A DNA stretch of 64,000 nt from Sphingobacteriales bacterium (GCA_014763615.1 JACXVB010000013.1:1-64000), one strand, 5' to 3'; shown: positions 33,552-42,912, counted from the first letter of the stretch. Translations and numbers: made by a program. The notes: generated by a model not told the origin, from the letters alone.

Positions 33552-35621
33552 TTATGGAGTTTTAATTTCTATCGCAAAATTTCTTTTTAAAGTGTATGCA
33601 GACAGATTTTGTTTTGTCAATTGCTCTTTAAAATTATTAGTTACAAAATCTCTATTTTTTCCATCAATAAAAAGCATTTTATAGGTGTTCTGTTTTAAAA
33701 TAGGCTTTAAATCGTAAACCTCGTCGCCACTTAATAATAGCCAATCTAATTTATGTTTAGATAAGTTTTTATTGGATTGATGAATGATTTTTAATTGATG
33801 ACCATCAAAAGTATATAATTTTTCGCTCTTTGTAAGATGAGGATTTTCGAGTTGAATATGCTGAATTTGGCAACTATCTAAATAGGGCTTGATAGAAAAT
33901 TGAAAGGTATATTCATCAGGTTGAAGATCAGTAATTAGCAAAGCATTTCTTCCTTCTATTAAAGCTATTGCCGTATTTTTCCTCAAACTAAAAAAAGTAA
34001 TTTGCTTTTGTTTCATGTGTACGTAAGCTTGTAAACTCTTCATCATCACTAAAATAAAAATCAAACTGAAACTATATTTTAGATAGCGTTTTTGTTTAAG
34101 TGATTGAAGGATAAAGAACAACAAAAGATAAAAAAGTACGATTTCAAAAAAACTAAACCATATCTGGGTGATGTTTGCATAGTGAATTTGCTCTATTTGG
34201 AAGAGCCCAGCATTGGTAAATTCAATCAATTCATTGAGTAGCCATCCAATAGATTTCATCCAAAAAACAGAAAAACTACCCGCTAAAAAAGCAATTCCAG
34301 TGTACATGATGAGTACCGCCGGAAGCGCAATGAAGAGATTGCTGATAATGAAATACAACGGAAATTGATGGAAATAATACAGACTAATAGGCGCAGTGGC
34401 TAACTGAGCAGCTACTGAAACAGAAATGCAAGACCAACAAATGCTAATGAATTTATTTTGAGGACGGTACATATCATAAATTTTAGGTTGCAGATAAATG
34501 AGTCCACTAACAGCGATAAAAGATAACTGAAAACCGACATTAGTAATGGCAAATGGATTTTCAATAAGAATGATAAAAGCTGCAATAGCAATGATATTGA
34601 AGATATTGACTTTTTTACCAAAAGCTTTCGCAAGTAAGATAAAAGTGAGCATAATTGCCGCTCTTTCTACAGATGGAGCCAAACCAGTAATAAATGAATA
34701 AAACCACACTAAAGCAATCATCATGAAGGCTTTAATCATTTTAGCTTTCCGATTTTTATCCAGAAAACGGAGCAAAAAATCTAATAATAAGACTACAATA
34801 GCTACATGCATTCCAGAAACAGAAAGTACGTGCATGGTTCCTGTTTTTGAGTAGGCATCTAAAATATCTCTACTCAAGTTAGCTCGGTAACCCAAGATGA
34901 GTGTTGCAGCTACTGCTTGGGCATCAGCATCCGGGAGATATTTTCTAAATTTTTCTACCTGTAGCTTTCTGAAATTTAATGCCGCTTCTTTTAAAAAATT
35001 CCCTTGATGTTCAGCTAGTTTAACGGTTTGCTTTTTATGGATGAAACTTTGATGCTCAACCTGTTGAAAAGAGAGATAACGTTTATAATTGAACTCGGCC
35101 GGATTATATGGTGGCTCTGTTTCATTGTATTTTGATTTGATTAAAAGTTTATCACCATAATTGATATTTAGAGCTTTAGTAGTATCAAAACGCATGGCTA
35201 AAAGCAATTTTCCTATGCTTTTTTTAATCTGTTGATGATCAATATTATATTTTACTTCCACATTAAATCGGGCAATATCACCTTTAATTTGCGGCTCTTC
35301 GCTTACAATGACCACCAATTCATCACTCGAAAATTTAGAAAAATGTTCTGGATTAAAAATCTCTTTGTGCTGGCCACATAAAACAATGCCAGAAAGCAGC
35401 ATTTCTGTATAAATTAAAATTCCGATAAGATAGGAATGGAGATAGATTTTGCTTTTTCTGAAAGATAAACTCAAAATCATCATCAACATAAAAAGGATTA
35501 ACCAACTTATTTCTAATAACAAAGAAGGAGGTAAATTGAAAACTACCGCTAAGCTAATGCCGCTAATAAAAAATAAGAGCAGGCGTAAAAATGGAATCTC
35601 TGTTTTAAAATAAGCAATCAT
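33552..35621 (-). CDS. comEC: ComEC/Rec2 family DNA-uptake channel
   Basis: Inner-membrane channel for single-stranded DNA in natural transformation. The 689-residue protein has an N-terminal hydrophobic stretch, an OB-fold/DUF4131 domain (about 60-190), and the Competence membrane domain (about 220-500) with HVLSVSGMHVAIVVLLLDFL and ITGLAPSVERAAIMLTFIL, both conserved in ComEC. The C-terminal region (about 530-689) is where many ComEC proteins carry a metallo-beta-lactamase nuclease, but no HxHxDH motif is visible. The start overlaps the stop of the upstream helix-hairpin-helix barrel gene as TAATG, so translation is coupled. Confidence 0.92.
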   Translation of the reverse strand: MIAYFKTEIPFLRLLLFFISGISLAVVFNLPPSLLLEISWLILFMLMMILSLSFRKSKIYLHSYLIGILIYTEMLLSGIVLCGQHKEIFNPEHFSKFSSDELVVIVSEEPQIKGDIARFNVEVKYNIDHQQIKKSIGKLLLAMRFDTTKALNINYGDKLLIKSKYNETEPPYNPAEFNYKRYLSFQQVEHQSFIHKKQTVKLAEHQGNFLKEAALNFRKLQVEKFRKYLPDADAQAVAATLILGYRANLSRDILDAYSKTGTMHVLSVSGMHVAIVVLLLDFLLRFLDKNRKAKMIKAFMMIALVWFYSFITGLAPSVERAAIMLTFILLAKAFGKKVNIFNIIAIAAFIILIENPFAITNVGFQLSFIAVSGLIYLQPKIYDMYRPQNKFISICWSCISVSVAAQLATAPISLYYFHQFPLYFIISNLFIALPAVLIMYTGIAFLAGSFSVFWMKSIGWLLNELIEFTNAGLFQIEQIHYANITQIWFSFFEIVLFYLLLFFILQSLKQKRYLKYSFSLIFILVMMKSLQAYVHMKQKQITFFSLRKNTAIALIEGRNALLITDLQPDEYTFQFSIKPYLDSCQIQHIQLENPHLTKSEKLYTFDGHQLKIIHQSNKNLSKHKLDWLLLSGDEVYDLKPILKQNTYKMLFIDGKNRDFVTNNFKEQLTKQNLSAYTLKRNFAIEIKTP

Positions 35622-37681
35622 TAAAATTGAAATCTTACTTGTGCTTTTAGCTCAGAGCGATGATTTCCTTGTATCAAATCTAAGCCAGAACCCACACTGG
35701 TTTGATCATTATATTGCGTATAACTGTATTTCAACCAAAAATCTACTCCTCTTTTTAAATTATACCTAGCATTGAGGTAAAAACGCACACCTTTGTTTTG
35801 GAAAGCCGGAATAGAAAATCCATATAAAACATCATTTTCATAGGCATAAATCCGAGTATCAAAACCATCGGTTTGAAATAGAGCAAATCTCATATTACCT
35901 GATAAACGAGCGCTTAAAGGATGATAATTAACGTCCTGATAAGCCAAAAAACCATATCTTATCTTGGCATCTTCTTCATGATATTGCACCATTTCTACCC
36001 GGTTTCTCAAAGAGAAGGCTTTATTGATTTGATAAGCCATCTCCGCCCGATAATTAGATTTTTTCACAAAGCCTAAAACATCAGTTACAGTATTTCTATC
36101 GGCATTTTGTTGTTTATTTTGAAACTGATATCTAAAAGTTAATCTGGTGGTTTTGCTAGGTAAATAACTCAGTTGACTAAACACATCATAACCATTAGAA
36201 GGTGCATCCACTCTAAATTTTAGCCAAGGGAACTTGAATACATCAGCATAAAAGTTAATCTCTAATTTTCTATCGGGCTTTATTTGTAATCCACTATAAA
36301 AACCCTTTTCATTTACGGCATTACTGCCTTCACTTATTCCTTGATTATAAAACGAGAAATAATCTTTTTGATAGTTTCGATAAAACAAAACCAAAGAAAC
36401 CGTAGGGGATAAGCTGCTCATTAAGCCATTTACATAAGCTAATCCACTATTCAAACTATGACCAATTTCCCCAAAAAAGTAAGTGTTTCTGTAGGTATAA
36501 CTGTAGTTGAAACCCACATTATTGAGTTGATTTCCAGAAAAATCAAACTGATTATAGAGTGAGTTTCCAGGAGCAAAGTTTTGACTGTAATGCGAATGAT
36601 AAGCCGTTAAACCTAAAGATAATTTCCCCTCATTAAACTGTAAATTACCGCCGTAAACAGTTTGTGCTATCCTGCCTTTATTATTGAGCTCATTAGCCGT
36701 ACGATGCAAGCCGGTTTGTTGCAAAGCAGAAATATCTTCTGCATTAGTTAAAGGATTTAAATCAATTCCTGCATCTAAACGGATGGAAGAAATAAAAGGC
36801 GTAAAATCAAATCGGCCAAAATTTATTTGAGTGGCCAATCCTCTAAAAAAAGAAAACTCGTTTACCGAAGTATAAGGCCTCAAACCTAAATCTTGCTTGG
36901 CAACACTAAAAATATCTGCACCTTTTCCAAAGCTCAAACCGCTCCACAAGGTTAATCCTTGTCCAAATTGTAAGGCGAAATCGCCGACTACAATTTTTTT
37001 AAATCGTCTTAAATCCTTGATATATAAACTTGAGGAGACAAAATCAGGTCCAGATTGTCTATCGCTATTATTCCATATTTTTTCACCTGGGTCTTTCTCC
37101 AAGTTCAAAGAAAACTGAATGTTATTGCTAAAAGAAAACCGGTAACGAGTGTATAGCCTTTCAGGAGTTCCTAAATAGCGAGATTTGCTAGACGTATCAG
37201 GAATGGTGTAGCTGTATGGTGTTTCTAAATAACGATTATAACGTAGCATTAAATCATTTCTTCCATCTTTAAATAGCTTTTTAAAGGAGAAATTCTCAAA
37301 ACCTGATGGCGTATTGATATCTGCAAAATAAAGCAAACGTTGAATGGTTTCTAAATCAAAACCATCGATACTTTGCAGTTCTAAAACATGAATTAATTTT
37401 CCGTTAACAGCGATATGATCTAGTAACGCATTGATTTGTAAAGGGTTTAAAAAGTACAATTCTTGCAATTGCTCTCGCGAAGTTTTATTTAGGTTGATTT
37501 TATTTTTTCGATAGTTATTTAACCGATCTATCAATTCGGAATAATCAAAATCTTCACTTTGGTTGGCAGCGAGGGTCTCGATGATGTTTTCTATAACAGG
37601 GTCGCTACTTTGCTGGCCGAAGGAGTAAGCAGCAAAGCAACTCCATAAAATCATCATGGTTACTCCCTTTTTAAAACACAT
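35621..37681 (-). CDS. Helix-hairpin-helix protein fused to predicted outer-membrane barrel
   Basis: A 686-residue protein. A signal peptide (CFKKGVTMMILWSCFAAYSF) is followed by a ComEA-type helix-hairpin-helix region (about 45-120): INLNKTSREQLQELYFLNP then LHVLELQ-like second unit and DLETIQRLLYF. The remaining 550 residues alternate amphipathic strands (GDFALQFGQGLTLWSGLSFG, FFGEIGHSLNSGLAY) and end in RSELKAQVRFQF, a terminal Phe typical of outer-membrane barrels. This suggests a DNA-binding plug on a barrel. It is flanked by a PorV-like gene (11-base overlap) and comEC (TAATG), supporting a surface DNA-uptake role, which is an inference. Confidence 0.8.
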   Translation of the reverse strand: MCFKKGVTMMILWSCFAAYSFGQQSSDPVIENIIETLAANQSEDFDYSELIDRLNNYRKNKINLNKTSREQLQELYFLNPLQINALLDHIAVNGKLIHVLELQSIDGFDLETIQRLLYFADINTPSGFENFSFKKLFKDGRNDLMLRYNRYLETPYSYTIPDTSSKSRYLGTPERLYTRYRFSFSNNIQFSLNLEKDPGEKIWNNSDRQSGPDFVSSSLYIKDLRRFKKIVVGDFALQFGQGLTLWSGLSFGKGADIFSVAKQDLGLRPYTSVNEFSFFRGLATQINFGRFDFTPFISSIRLDAGIDLNPLTNAEDISALQQTGLHRTANELNNKGRIAQTVYGGNLQFNEGKLSLGLTAYHSHYSQNFAPGNSLYNQFDFSGNQLNNVGFNYSYTYRNTYFFGEIGHSLNSGLAYVNGLMSSLSPTVSLVLFYRNYQKDYFSFYNQGISEGSNAVNEKGFYSGLQIKPDRKLEINFYADVFKFPWLKFRVDAPSNGYDVFSQLSYLPSKTTRLTFRYQFQNKQQNADRNTVTDVLGFVKKSNYRAEMAYQINKAFSLRNRVEMVQYHEEDAKIRYGFLAYQDVNYHPLSARLSGNMRFALFQTDGFDTRIYAYENDVLYGFSIPAFQNKGVRFYLNARYNLKRGVDFWLKYSYTQYNDQTSVGSGLDLIQGNHRSELKAQVRFQF

Positions 37682-38477
37682 ATCCTAATGAAATTTGAGG
37701 AGAATAGCCCAAAGTAGGATGAGAGCTTAGGGCAAAATCGAGTTTTACTTGCTGATAATTTAGGCCAAACCCAAAATATTGCTTAAAAGGATTCATGTTT
37801 AAGCCTCCCCGTAAAGCCAAAAAATCAGCAATTTGATATTCTAATCCACTTTTAAAGTCAACCTCTTTATCTAAAATCTTTTCAATCTCAGTACAAATAA
37901 TCAACTGTTTAGAAAGCCAATAACTCATCCCAAACTGAATATGAGCCGGAATCACCTCTTCAGTCAGGTTGCCAAATTCACTTTGATTAGGATTAGCGAT
38001 ATGCGAAGCCAATACGACAGATTTATTGAGTTGATACTGCACACCAGCCTCAAAAGAGAAGCTTTTAGCATTACCATATTGATTAATTCTTAGTTGATGA
38101 TAATTAAGTGCTAGTGCTAAATGGAGTTTAGGCCCTAATTTTCTAGCTAAACTCAAACTGCTTTTACTTTCTGAGTAAGATTCTACGCCATAAGAAATAA
38201 ATGAAGTTGCTAGTACATAATTTTTAATTGGAATTGCAAACACTGCCGATTTGGTGCTTAATTCTTGCAAACCAAATCGGTTTTCATAGGCTGCTGCAAT
38301 TTCTGGATGTGCTAAGGCTGCTAAACCTGCTTGATTAGCTGTTGCCGACCATACATCTTCCATGGCTACAGACGCATTTCCTAAGGCTGTTAAACGAGAT
38401 CCGCTGTTTAGCTGTGCTAAAACGTTTTGATAAACTATAAAAAAGAAGATGAAGGTAGATAATTTCTTCATGTACAA
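37671..38477 (-). CDS. PorV/FadL-like outer-membrane protein
   Basis: A 268-residue protein with a signal peptide (KKLSTFIFFFIVYQNVLAQ). The mature N-terminus SGSRLTALGNASVAMEDVWS with ATANQAGLA is the PorV/PorQ signature of the FadL-type barrel family; amphipathic strands follow and the protein ends ISLGYVF with terminal Phe. Members accompany type IX secretion, but many copies have other roles. The longest start is the ATG at 38477; one at 38471 is equally plausible. It is first in the PorV-like, HhH-barrel, comEC, enoyl-CoA hydratase operon, and might assist insertion or display of the HhH barrel. Confidence 0.8.
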   Translation of the reverse strand: MYMKKLSTFIFFFIVYQNVLAQLNSGSRLTALGNASVAMEDVWSATANQAGLAALAHPEIAAAYENRFGLQELSTKSAVFAIPIKNYVLATSFISYGVESYSESKSSLSLARKLGPKLHLALALNYHQLRINQYGNAKSFSFEAGVQYQLNKSVVLASHIANPNQSEFGNLTEEVIPAHIQFGMSYWLSKQLIICTEIEKILDKEVDFKSGLEYQIADFLALRGGLNMNPFKQYFGFGLNYQQVKLDFALSSHPTLGYSPQISLGYVF

Positions 38478-38568
38478 GATATTAACTCAATGAAAATAAG
38501 TAATCTTCTTTGAATTAAAAATACCTAGTAGAAAAATTATATACTTTTTCTTAAGAAAACCATGCTTT

Positions 38569-39642
38569 TTATTCCCCCAAAGCTTCATCCTTTTCGGGAT
38601 TAAATTTTTTATCCATCTCATCCATTAAGAGGGTTAAGGGTTTGAGTTGTTGTGAATGGGAGAGGATTACTTTTAAAACGCCCATAGCCGGAATAGCGAT
38701 AATCATCCCAGCAATTCCTAAAATTTTACCTCCAATTAGTAAGGCTATAATGGCAGAAAGGGCATTGATACTTACCTTATTTCCCATAATTTTAGGAGTA
38801 ATTAAGTTTCCTTCCAAAAATTGAATCAGTAAATAAACGCCAATTACACCTACGGCATACCAAGCACTATCTTTAGTAATTAAGGCCATAATTACAGGAA
38901 GTGATGCTCCAACAAAATTTCCAATGTATGGAATGATAGTGAGTATTGCAGAAAATACCCCAAAAAATATGGCATAAGGAATACCTAATATTAATAATCC
39001 AACAGAGTTTAAAGTGGCGATGATGGCAATAACTAATAATAATCCGGATACGTAACCCTGAATTACTCTTTTAATTTGATGCATCCAGTTTTTATCATCA
39101 CTTTTTTTAATAGGAAAATAGCTAATTAAAACATTTCTAAAATTGTTTCTGTACAAAAGAAACAAGAAAACATAAACGGGTATTTGAATGATGGTTGCAA
39201 TTACGCCAGAGGTAGAAAGTAATATGGTGCTGATGTAAGAGCTTGCATTGGTAACTCCTTTTTGGAAAAGATTTTGCTGCTCATGAATATTGAGACCAAA
39301 CTTATCTTCAATAAACCGATGTCCATTTTCTAGTAAGGTATTGAAGCGTTCTTGTAAGTTAGGAAGGTTTTGCGTAAGATCTGCTAATTGTACACTAACC
39401 AAATAAGCAAACAATCCGATAACTATAATAAATGTAATAAGCGTAAGGCTAATAGCTAAAATGCGAGGTATTTTTCTTCTTTCTAGCCATTGGTTTACGG
39501 GCATCAAGGCAAAAGCGATAAAACCACCTAAAAGTATGGGAATAAATAGACTGCTACCCCAAATCAGAATGAATACTAATAAAGCAATGATAAAAAGCAG
39601 TTTGTAGATATAATCTATTTTGTCAATGAGCTTTTTGTCCAT
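38569..39642 (-). CDS. AI-2E family transporter
   Basis: A 357-residue membrane protein of the AI-2E (UPF0118/PerM) family, with about eight helices, a long amphipathic region between helices 2 and 3 (about 75-150) and conserved FAIFFGVFSAILTIIPYIGN and LEGNLITPKIMGNKVSINAL segments. Family members include sodium-proton antiporters and a proposed autoinducer-2 exporter; substrate is open here. I chose the ATG at 39642; a TTG at 39651 adds three residues. It follows the MerR gene by 9 bases and the M23 peptidase gene in one operon. Confidence 0.87.
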   Translation of the reverse strand: MDKKLIDKIDYIYKLLFIIALLVFILIWGSSLFIPILLGGFIAFALMPVNQWLERRKIPRILAISLTLITFIIVIGLFAYLVSVQLADLTQNLPNLQERFNTLLENGHRFIEDKFGLNIHEQQNLFQKGVTNASSYISTILLSTSGVIATIIQIPVYVFLFLLYRNNFRNVLISYFPIKKSDDKNWMHQIKRVIQGYVSGLLLVIAIIATLNSVGLLILGIPYAIFFGVFSAILTIIPYIGNFVGASLPVIMALITKDSAWYAVGVIGVYLLIQFLEGNLITPKIMGNKVSINALSAIIALLIGGKILGIAGMIIAIPAMGVLKVILSHSQQLKPLTLLMDEMDKKFNPEKDEALGE

Positions 39643-39651
39643 AAATAGCAA

Positions 39652-39987
39652 TTAAAGCTGATCCTTTAATTCAATCATAAATGATTTGATTTTTTGTAAT
39701 GAATCAATCACTTTTTGATTTTCTAGGATTTCATTTTTATTTGATTTTAGGTGTTCTTTAGCCCCTTGAATGGTAAAACCTTTATCTTTAATGAGGTGAA
39801 AAATCACTTTCAGGTTCTCGATATCTTCTGGTCTAAACAAACGATTTCCTTTGGCATTTTTCTTGGGTTGTAAAATATCAAACTCTTTTTCATAAAATCT
39901 AATGAGCGAGGTATTCACCTCAAACATTTCAGCTACCTCACCTATTGGGTAGTATAATCTGTTGATATCTCTTTCTTTATAAGGCAT
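39652..39987 (-). CDS. MerR-type transcriptional regulator
   Basis: A 111-residue protein with an N-terminal MerR winged helix: YPIGEVAEMFEVNTSLIRFY (helix-turn-helix, about 12-31), then GNRLFRPEDIENLKVIFHL (wing and helix). A short coiled coil follows. No Cys or effector domain is present, as in the small MerR proteins found beside M23 peptidase genes in many Bacteroidota. It probably regulates its own operon. It is 16 bases after the M23 peptidase gene and 9 before the AI-2E gene. Confidence 0.9.
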   Translation of the reverse strand: MPYKERDINRLYYPIGEVAEMFEVNTSLIRFYEKEFDILQPKKNAKGNRLFRPEDIENLKVIFHLIKDKGFTIQGAKEHLKSNKNEILENQKVIDSLQKIKSFMIELKDQL

Positions 39988-40003
39988 GACAATAAAATAA
40001 GGT

Positions 40004-40969
40004 TTAGTCTAATGATTGATTTTCTCTTGAAGCCACTTCTAACATAGTTGAGTATTCCGAAGGAGTTAAATCGTTGAAGAAAAAATTAATAGGATTAATC
40101 GGATGTCCGTTTTTTATTACCTCATAGTGGCAGTGAGGGCCAGTTGATGCTCCTGTATTTCCAACAAAACCAATCACATCTCCACGATGCACACGCTGTC
40201 CTCTCTTAACTTTGAATTTGCTCATGTGGGCATATTTGGTCACATAACCAAAACCATGACTAATCATAATCCTATTTCCATAACCTCTTTCTTGGCCTGC
40301 AGCAATGATCACCCCATCACCGGTAGCATAAATAGGTGTACCTGTTGGAGCTGCAAAATCTATCCCCTCATGTATCTTTCTGATTTTATAAATGGGGTGC
40401 ATACGATAACCAAAGCCAGAAATTCCTCTTAACCTTTTAGAGTTGATAGGTTGAATAGCTGGGATGGCTGCCATCATATTTCCTTTAGATTTTACTGCTT
40501 TAGCTAACTCATCATAAGATTTAGATTCTACATACATCTCTTTCGATAGAATGTCCATCTTTTTAGTGGTCTCAATCATCAATTTAGAATAATCATAATT
40601 TTCTAAATTTTTATATCGATTAATCCCACCAAAACCGGCTTTTCTTACATCTAATGGAATCGGCTCTGCTTCAAAAATAACACGGTAAATATTATCATCC
40701 CGATTTTGCAAATCATTCATCACTATATCCATTTGTTTTAATCGATTTTGCAAGATATCATACTGCAAAGTCAAAGCACTGATTTCTCTTTTCAATTGTT
40801 TTTCTTTAGGAGAATCAATAAAGGTATAAGCTAAAGCAATGATAATGAATGAAAAAACTAGCGCAGTAGAAAGAAAGCCCAAACCTTTTAAAATCCTAAC
40901 TCCCCAACTTAATTTTACTTTTTCGTACTTAAGTGTCTGAGAGTTAAAATAATATTTTATTTTCGCCAT
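40004..40969 (-). CDS. M23 family peptidoglycan endopeptidase
   Basis: A 321-residue membrane-anchored protein: one N-terminal helix (about 30-52), a coiled coil (about 58-90), and a C-terminal LytM domain (about 190-295). Zinc and catalytic residues are visible in KIHEGIDFAAPTGTPIYA (His and Asp), VTKYAHMSKF (His) and STGPHCHYEVIKNG (HxH). All metal ligands are intact, so an active endopeptidase is likely, rather than an EnvC-type activator. It heads the M23-MerR-AI-2E operon and probably acts in the periplasm on the cell wall. Confidence 0.93.
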   Translation of the reverse strand: MAKIKYYFNSQTLKYEKVKLSWGVRILKGLGFLSTALVFSFIIIALAYTFIDSPKEKQLKREISALTLQYDILQNRLKQMDIVMNDLQNRDDNIYRVIFEAEPIPLDVRKAGFGGINRYKNLENYDYSKLMIETTKKMDILSKEMYVESKSYDELAKAVKSKGNMMAAIPAIQPINSKRLRGISGFGYRMHPIYKIRKIHEGIDFAAPTGTPIYATGDGVIIAAGQERGYGNRIMISHGFGYVTKYAHMSKFKVKRGQRVHRGDVIGFVGNTGASTGPHCHYEVIKNGHPINPINFFFNDLTPSEYSTMLEVASRENQSLD

Positions 40970-41010
40970 GAATTGATTGTTAATTGATTACCACGTTTAA
41001 CTGAAGTTTC

Positions 41011-41018
41011 CAAAGGTA
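41011..41018 (-). promoter_or_regulatory. -7 box upstream of the M23 peptidase operon
   Basis: TACCTTTG on the minus strand is an exact TAnnTTTG match 41 bases before the ATG at 40969. No clear -33 TTG is present at the standard spacing. Confidence 0.4.
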
Positions 41019-41140
41019 AAAAAAATAGTTTAACGTAATAGTTTGTCGAATTGTTGCCTAAAAGAATTAGTGCATTTTTTCAATCAACAAAAAAGGAATT
41101 TTTTAAATGATGATGAAGATGGAATAAACCATCAATAAAA

Positions 41141-41755
41141 CTACAGCACTAAACCTAAATCAGCAAGTTTCATTTTTGTATCCTCATAACTTTGATGGTA
41201 AATTCCTTTTAAACCCAAACCTTCAGCAACTTGAACAAATAGTTTACGGTCATCAATATAAATGCTACTATTTAAATCGCTTTGAGAAATATCTATCGCT
41301 AATTTAAAGATATCAGCATCAGGTTTCCGAAAGTGTACAAAACTTGAAGAAACAAAAAAATCAATAAATTCATTTAGCTTAAAAGTAGAAATTCGGTACT
41401 GATTCAACTCTCTACCTTCATTACTAATTACAGCCACTTTCAAATGATATTTTGCTTTTAAATCTTTAATGAGTTGAATCATTTCCGGAAAAGGGGCAGA
41501 TTTACTCATCATAAAATCTTTAAATGCAGAAGGAGTGAAGGAGCGCTTTTGGTAAAAAACTAATCGAGCTAAGTATTCATCCAATGTCAATTTACCTACC
41601 TCGTAAGTATCAAAAGTAAGATGATGTCTTTCTTCTAAATCTTGGATATCTAAATCAAAAAGTCGAGCTGCTTCAGCTCTTGCTTTCCGGTCCCAACCAT
41701 TCGTAAGTAATACGCCGCCTATATCTGTAAAAAGAGTAGTGATTTTTGTTTTCAT
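41141..41755 (-). CDS. HAD-family hydrolase
   Basis: A 204-residue HAD-superfamily phosphatase-like protein. Motif I is FTDIGGVLLTNGWD (nucleophile Asp at residue 11), motif II is VAVISNEGRELN (Ser), the Lys is in HFRKPDADIFKLA and motif III is SIYIDDRKLF (two Asp). The DxGGV form of motif I is common in subfamily IA members such as YihX, which dephosphorylate sugar or nucleotide phosphates. Substrate is not assignable. It is a single gene, divergent from the nucleoside phosphorylase. Confidence 0.88.
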   Translation of the reverse strand: MKTKITTLFTDIGGVLLTNGWDRKARAEAARLFDLDIQDLEERHHLTFDTYEVGKLTLDEYLARLVFYQKRSFTPSAFKDFMMSKSAPFPEMIQLIKDLKAKYHLKVAVISNEGRELNQYRISTFKLNEFIDFFVSSSFVHFRKPDADIFKLAIDISQSDLNSSIYIDDRKLFVQVAEGLGLKGIYHQSYEDTKMKLADLGLVL

Positions 41756-41796
41756 GTTTTAAATGTAATACTCTTTCTTAAATGTTGAAAAACGCC

Positions 41797-41827
41797 TTTG
41801 TTTAGCATTTAGAATTATCTAAATTTT
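41797..41827 (+). promoter_or_regulatory. Candidate promoter for the nucleoside phosphorylase gene
   Basis: TTTG at 41797-41800, a 19-base spacer and TAAATTTT at 41820-41827 (last base G to T) match the Bacteroidota consensus well. The predicted leader is about 45 bases. Confidence 0.5.
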
Positions 41828-41878
41828 CTGCTACTTATTTCTAACTTTAAATCCTTTCATTTAACCTCAATAAGCAAA

Positions 41879-42751
41879 TTGGAAAGAATACAAGAATCAG
41901 AATTAATTTTAAACAGTAGGGGAGCGATTTATCATTTAGATTTAAGACCCGAAGAAATTGCACATAACATCATCACTGTGGGAGATCCGCAAAGGGTGCA
42001 AGAGGTAAGTAAACACTTCGATTCCATCGAGTTAAAACGTCACCATCGTGAATTTGTAACGCATACGGGCTATATCGGTAGAAAGCGATTCTCGGTATTA
42101 TCCACTGGCATTGGAACTGATAATATTGATATTGTTTTTAATGAGTTGGATGCTTTAGTGAATATCGATTTCATCAGTAGAAGCATCAAAACGGATTTAA
42201 CATCCTTAAATATTGTAAGAATAGGCACTTCCGGAGCTTTACAAAAAGATATTCCAGTGGATAGCTTCCTGGTTTCAACTCATGGAATTGGAGTAGATAA
42301 TTTATTAAACTTCTATGATTTTGAACCTAGCCACTTTGATAAAGAGCTGTTAAACAGTTTTATAAAACAAACCAGCCTGGGTGACGCTGTTGCAAAACCT
42401 TATGTAAACCCATCAAGTCAGGCTTTATTAGAGCGTTTCCAGGATGGATTTCATCATGGTATTACGGTAACTTGTCCAGGATTTTACGGACCTCAAGGTA
42501 GAGTTTTACGCTTAGGTTTAAGACACCCCAAGTTTATTGATCAATTAAGTGAATTTGAATTTAGAGGAAACAGAATCACCAATTTTGAAATGGAAACTGC
42601 TGGTATTTATGGTATGGCTAAGCTTTTAGGGCATCAAGCTTTAAGTATCAACGCCATTATTGCTAATCGGATTGGCGGTATTTTTTCTAAAAATCCACAA
42701 AATGCAATTGAAAGCTTGATTGAGAAGACCATGTCTATACTTGTGAGTTAG
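41879..42751 (+). CDS. Nucleoside phosphorylase (uridine phosphorylase-like)
   Basis: A 290-residue enzyme of the NP-I family that cleaves nucleosides with phosphate. It contains the phosphate-binding VGDPQRVQEV region (about 33-42), SVLSTGIGTDNIDIVFNEL (about 72-90), IVRIGTSGALQKDIP and NFEMETAGIYGMAKLLG with the ribose-binding Met-Glu pair. The pattern fits uridine phosphorylase more than purine enzymes, but the exact base is inferred. The start is TTG at 41879. It is monocistronic and ends before a perfect terminator. Confidence 0.9.
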   Translation: MERIQESELILNSRGAIYHLDLRPEEIAHNIITVGDPQRVQEVSKHFDSIELKRHHREFVTHTGYIGRKRFSVLSTGIGTDNIDIVFNELDALVNIDFISRSIKTDLTSLNIVRIGTSGALQKDIPVDSFLVSTHGIGVDNLLNFYDFEPSHFDKELLNSFIKQTSLGDAVAKPYVNPSSQALLERFQDGFHHGITVTCPGFYGPQGRVLRLGLRHPKFIDQLSEFEFRGNRITNFEMETAGIYGMAKLLGHQALSINAIIANRIGGIFSKNPQNAIESLIEKTMSILVS

Positions 42752-42791
42752 GGCTTACTGGAAAGTCCTCTTCTTTTAAATCACTTTAAAT

Positions 42792-42824
42792 AAAAAAAGC
42801 TTGAATAAAATTCAAGCTTTTTTT
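42792..42824. terminator. Bidirectional terminator between nucleoside phosphorylase and tRNA-Ser
   Basis: Perfect 14-bp arms (42792-42805 and 42811-42824) with an A7 and a T7 run at the ends. It terminates the phosphorylase gene on the plus strand and the tRNA on the minus strand. Confidence 0.92.
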
Positions 42825-42827
42825 GTG

Positions 42828-42912
42828 CGGAGAGCGAGGGATTCGAACCCCCGGACCTGTTACAGTCAACAGTTTTCAAGACTGCCGCAATCGACCACTC
42901 TGCCAGCTCTCC
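42828..42912 (-). tRNA. tRNA-Ser (anticodon UGA)
   Basis: An 85-nt tRNA on the minus strand. The acceptor stem GGAGAGC (42912-42906) pairs with GCTCTCC (42835-42829), the discriminator is G, the anticodon loop CTTGAAA contains TGA, and the T arm contains GTTCGAATCC. A long variable arm identifies it as class II, and the serine identity follows from the anticodon and discriminator. The 3' CCA is not encoded. Confidence 0.95.
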
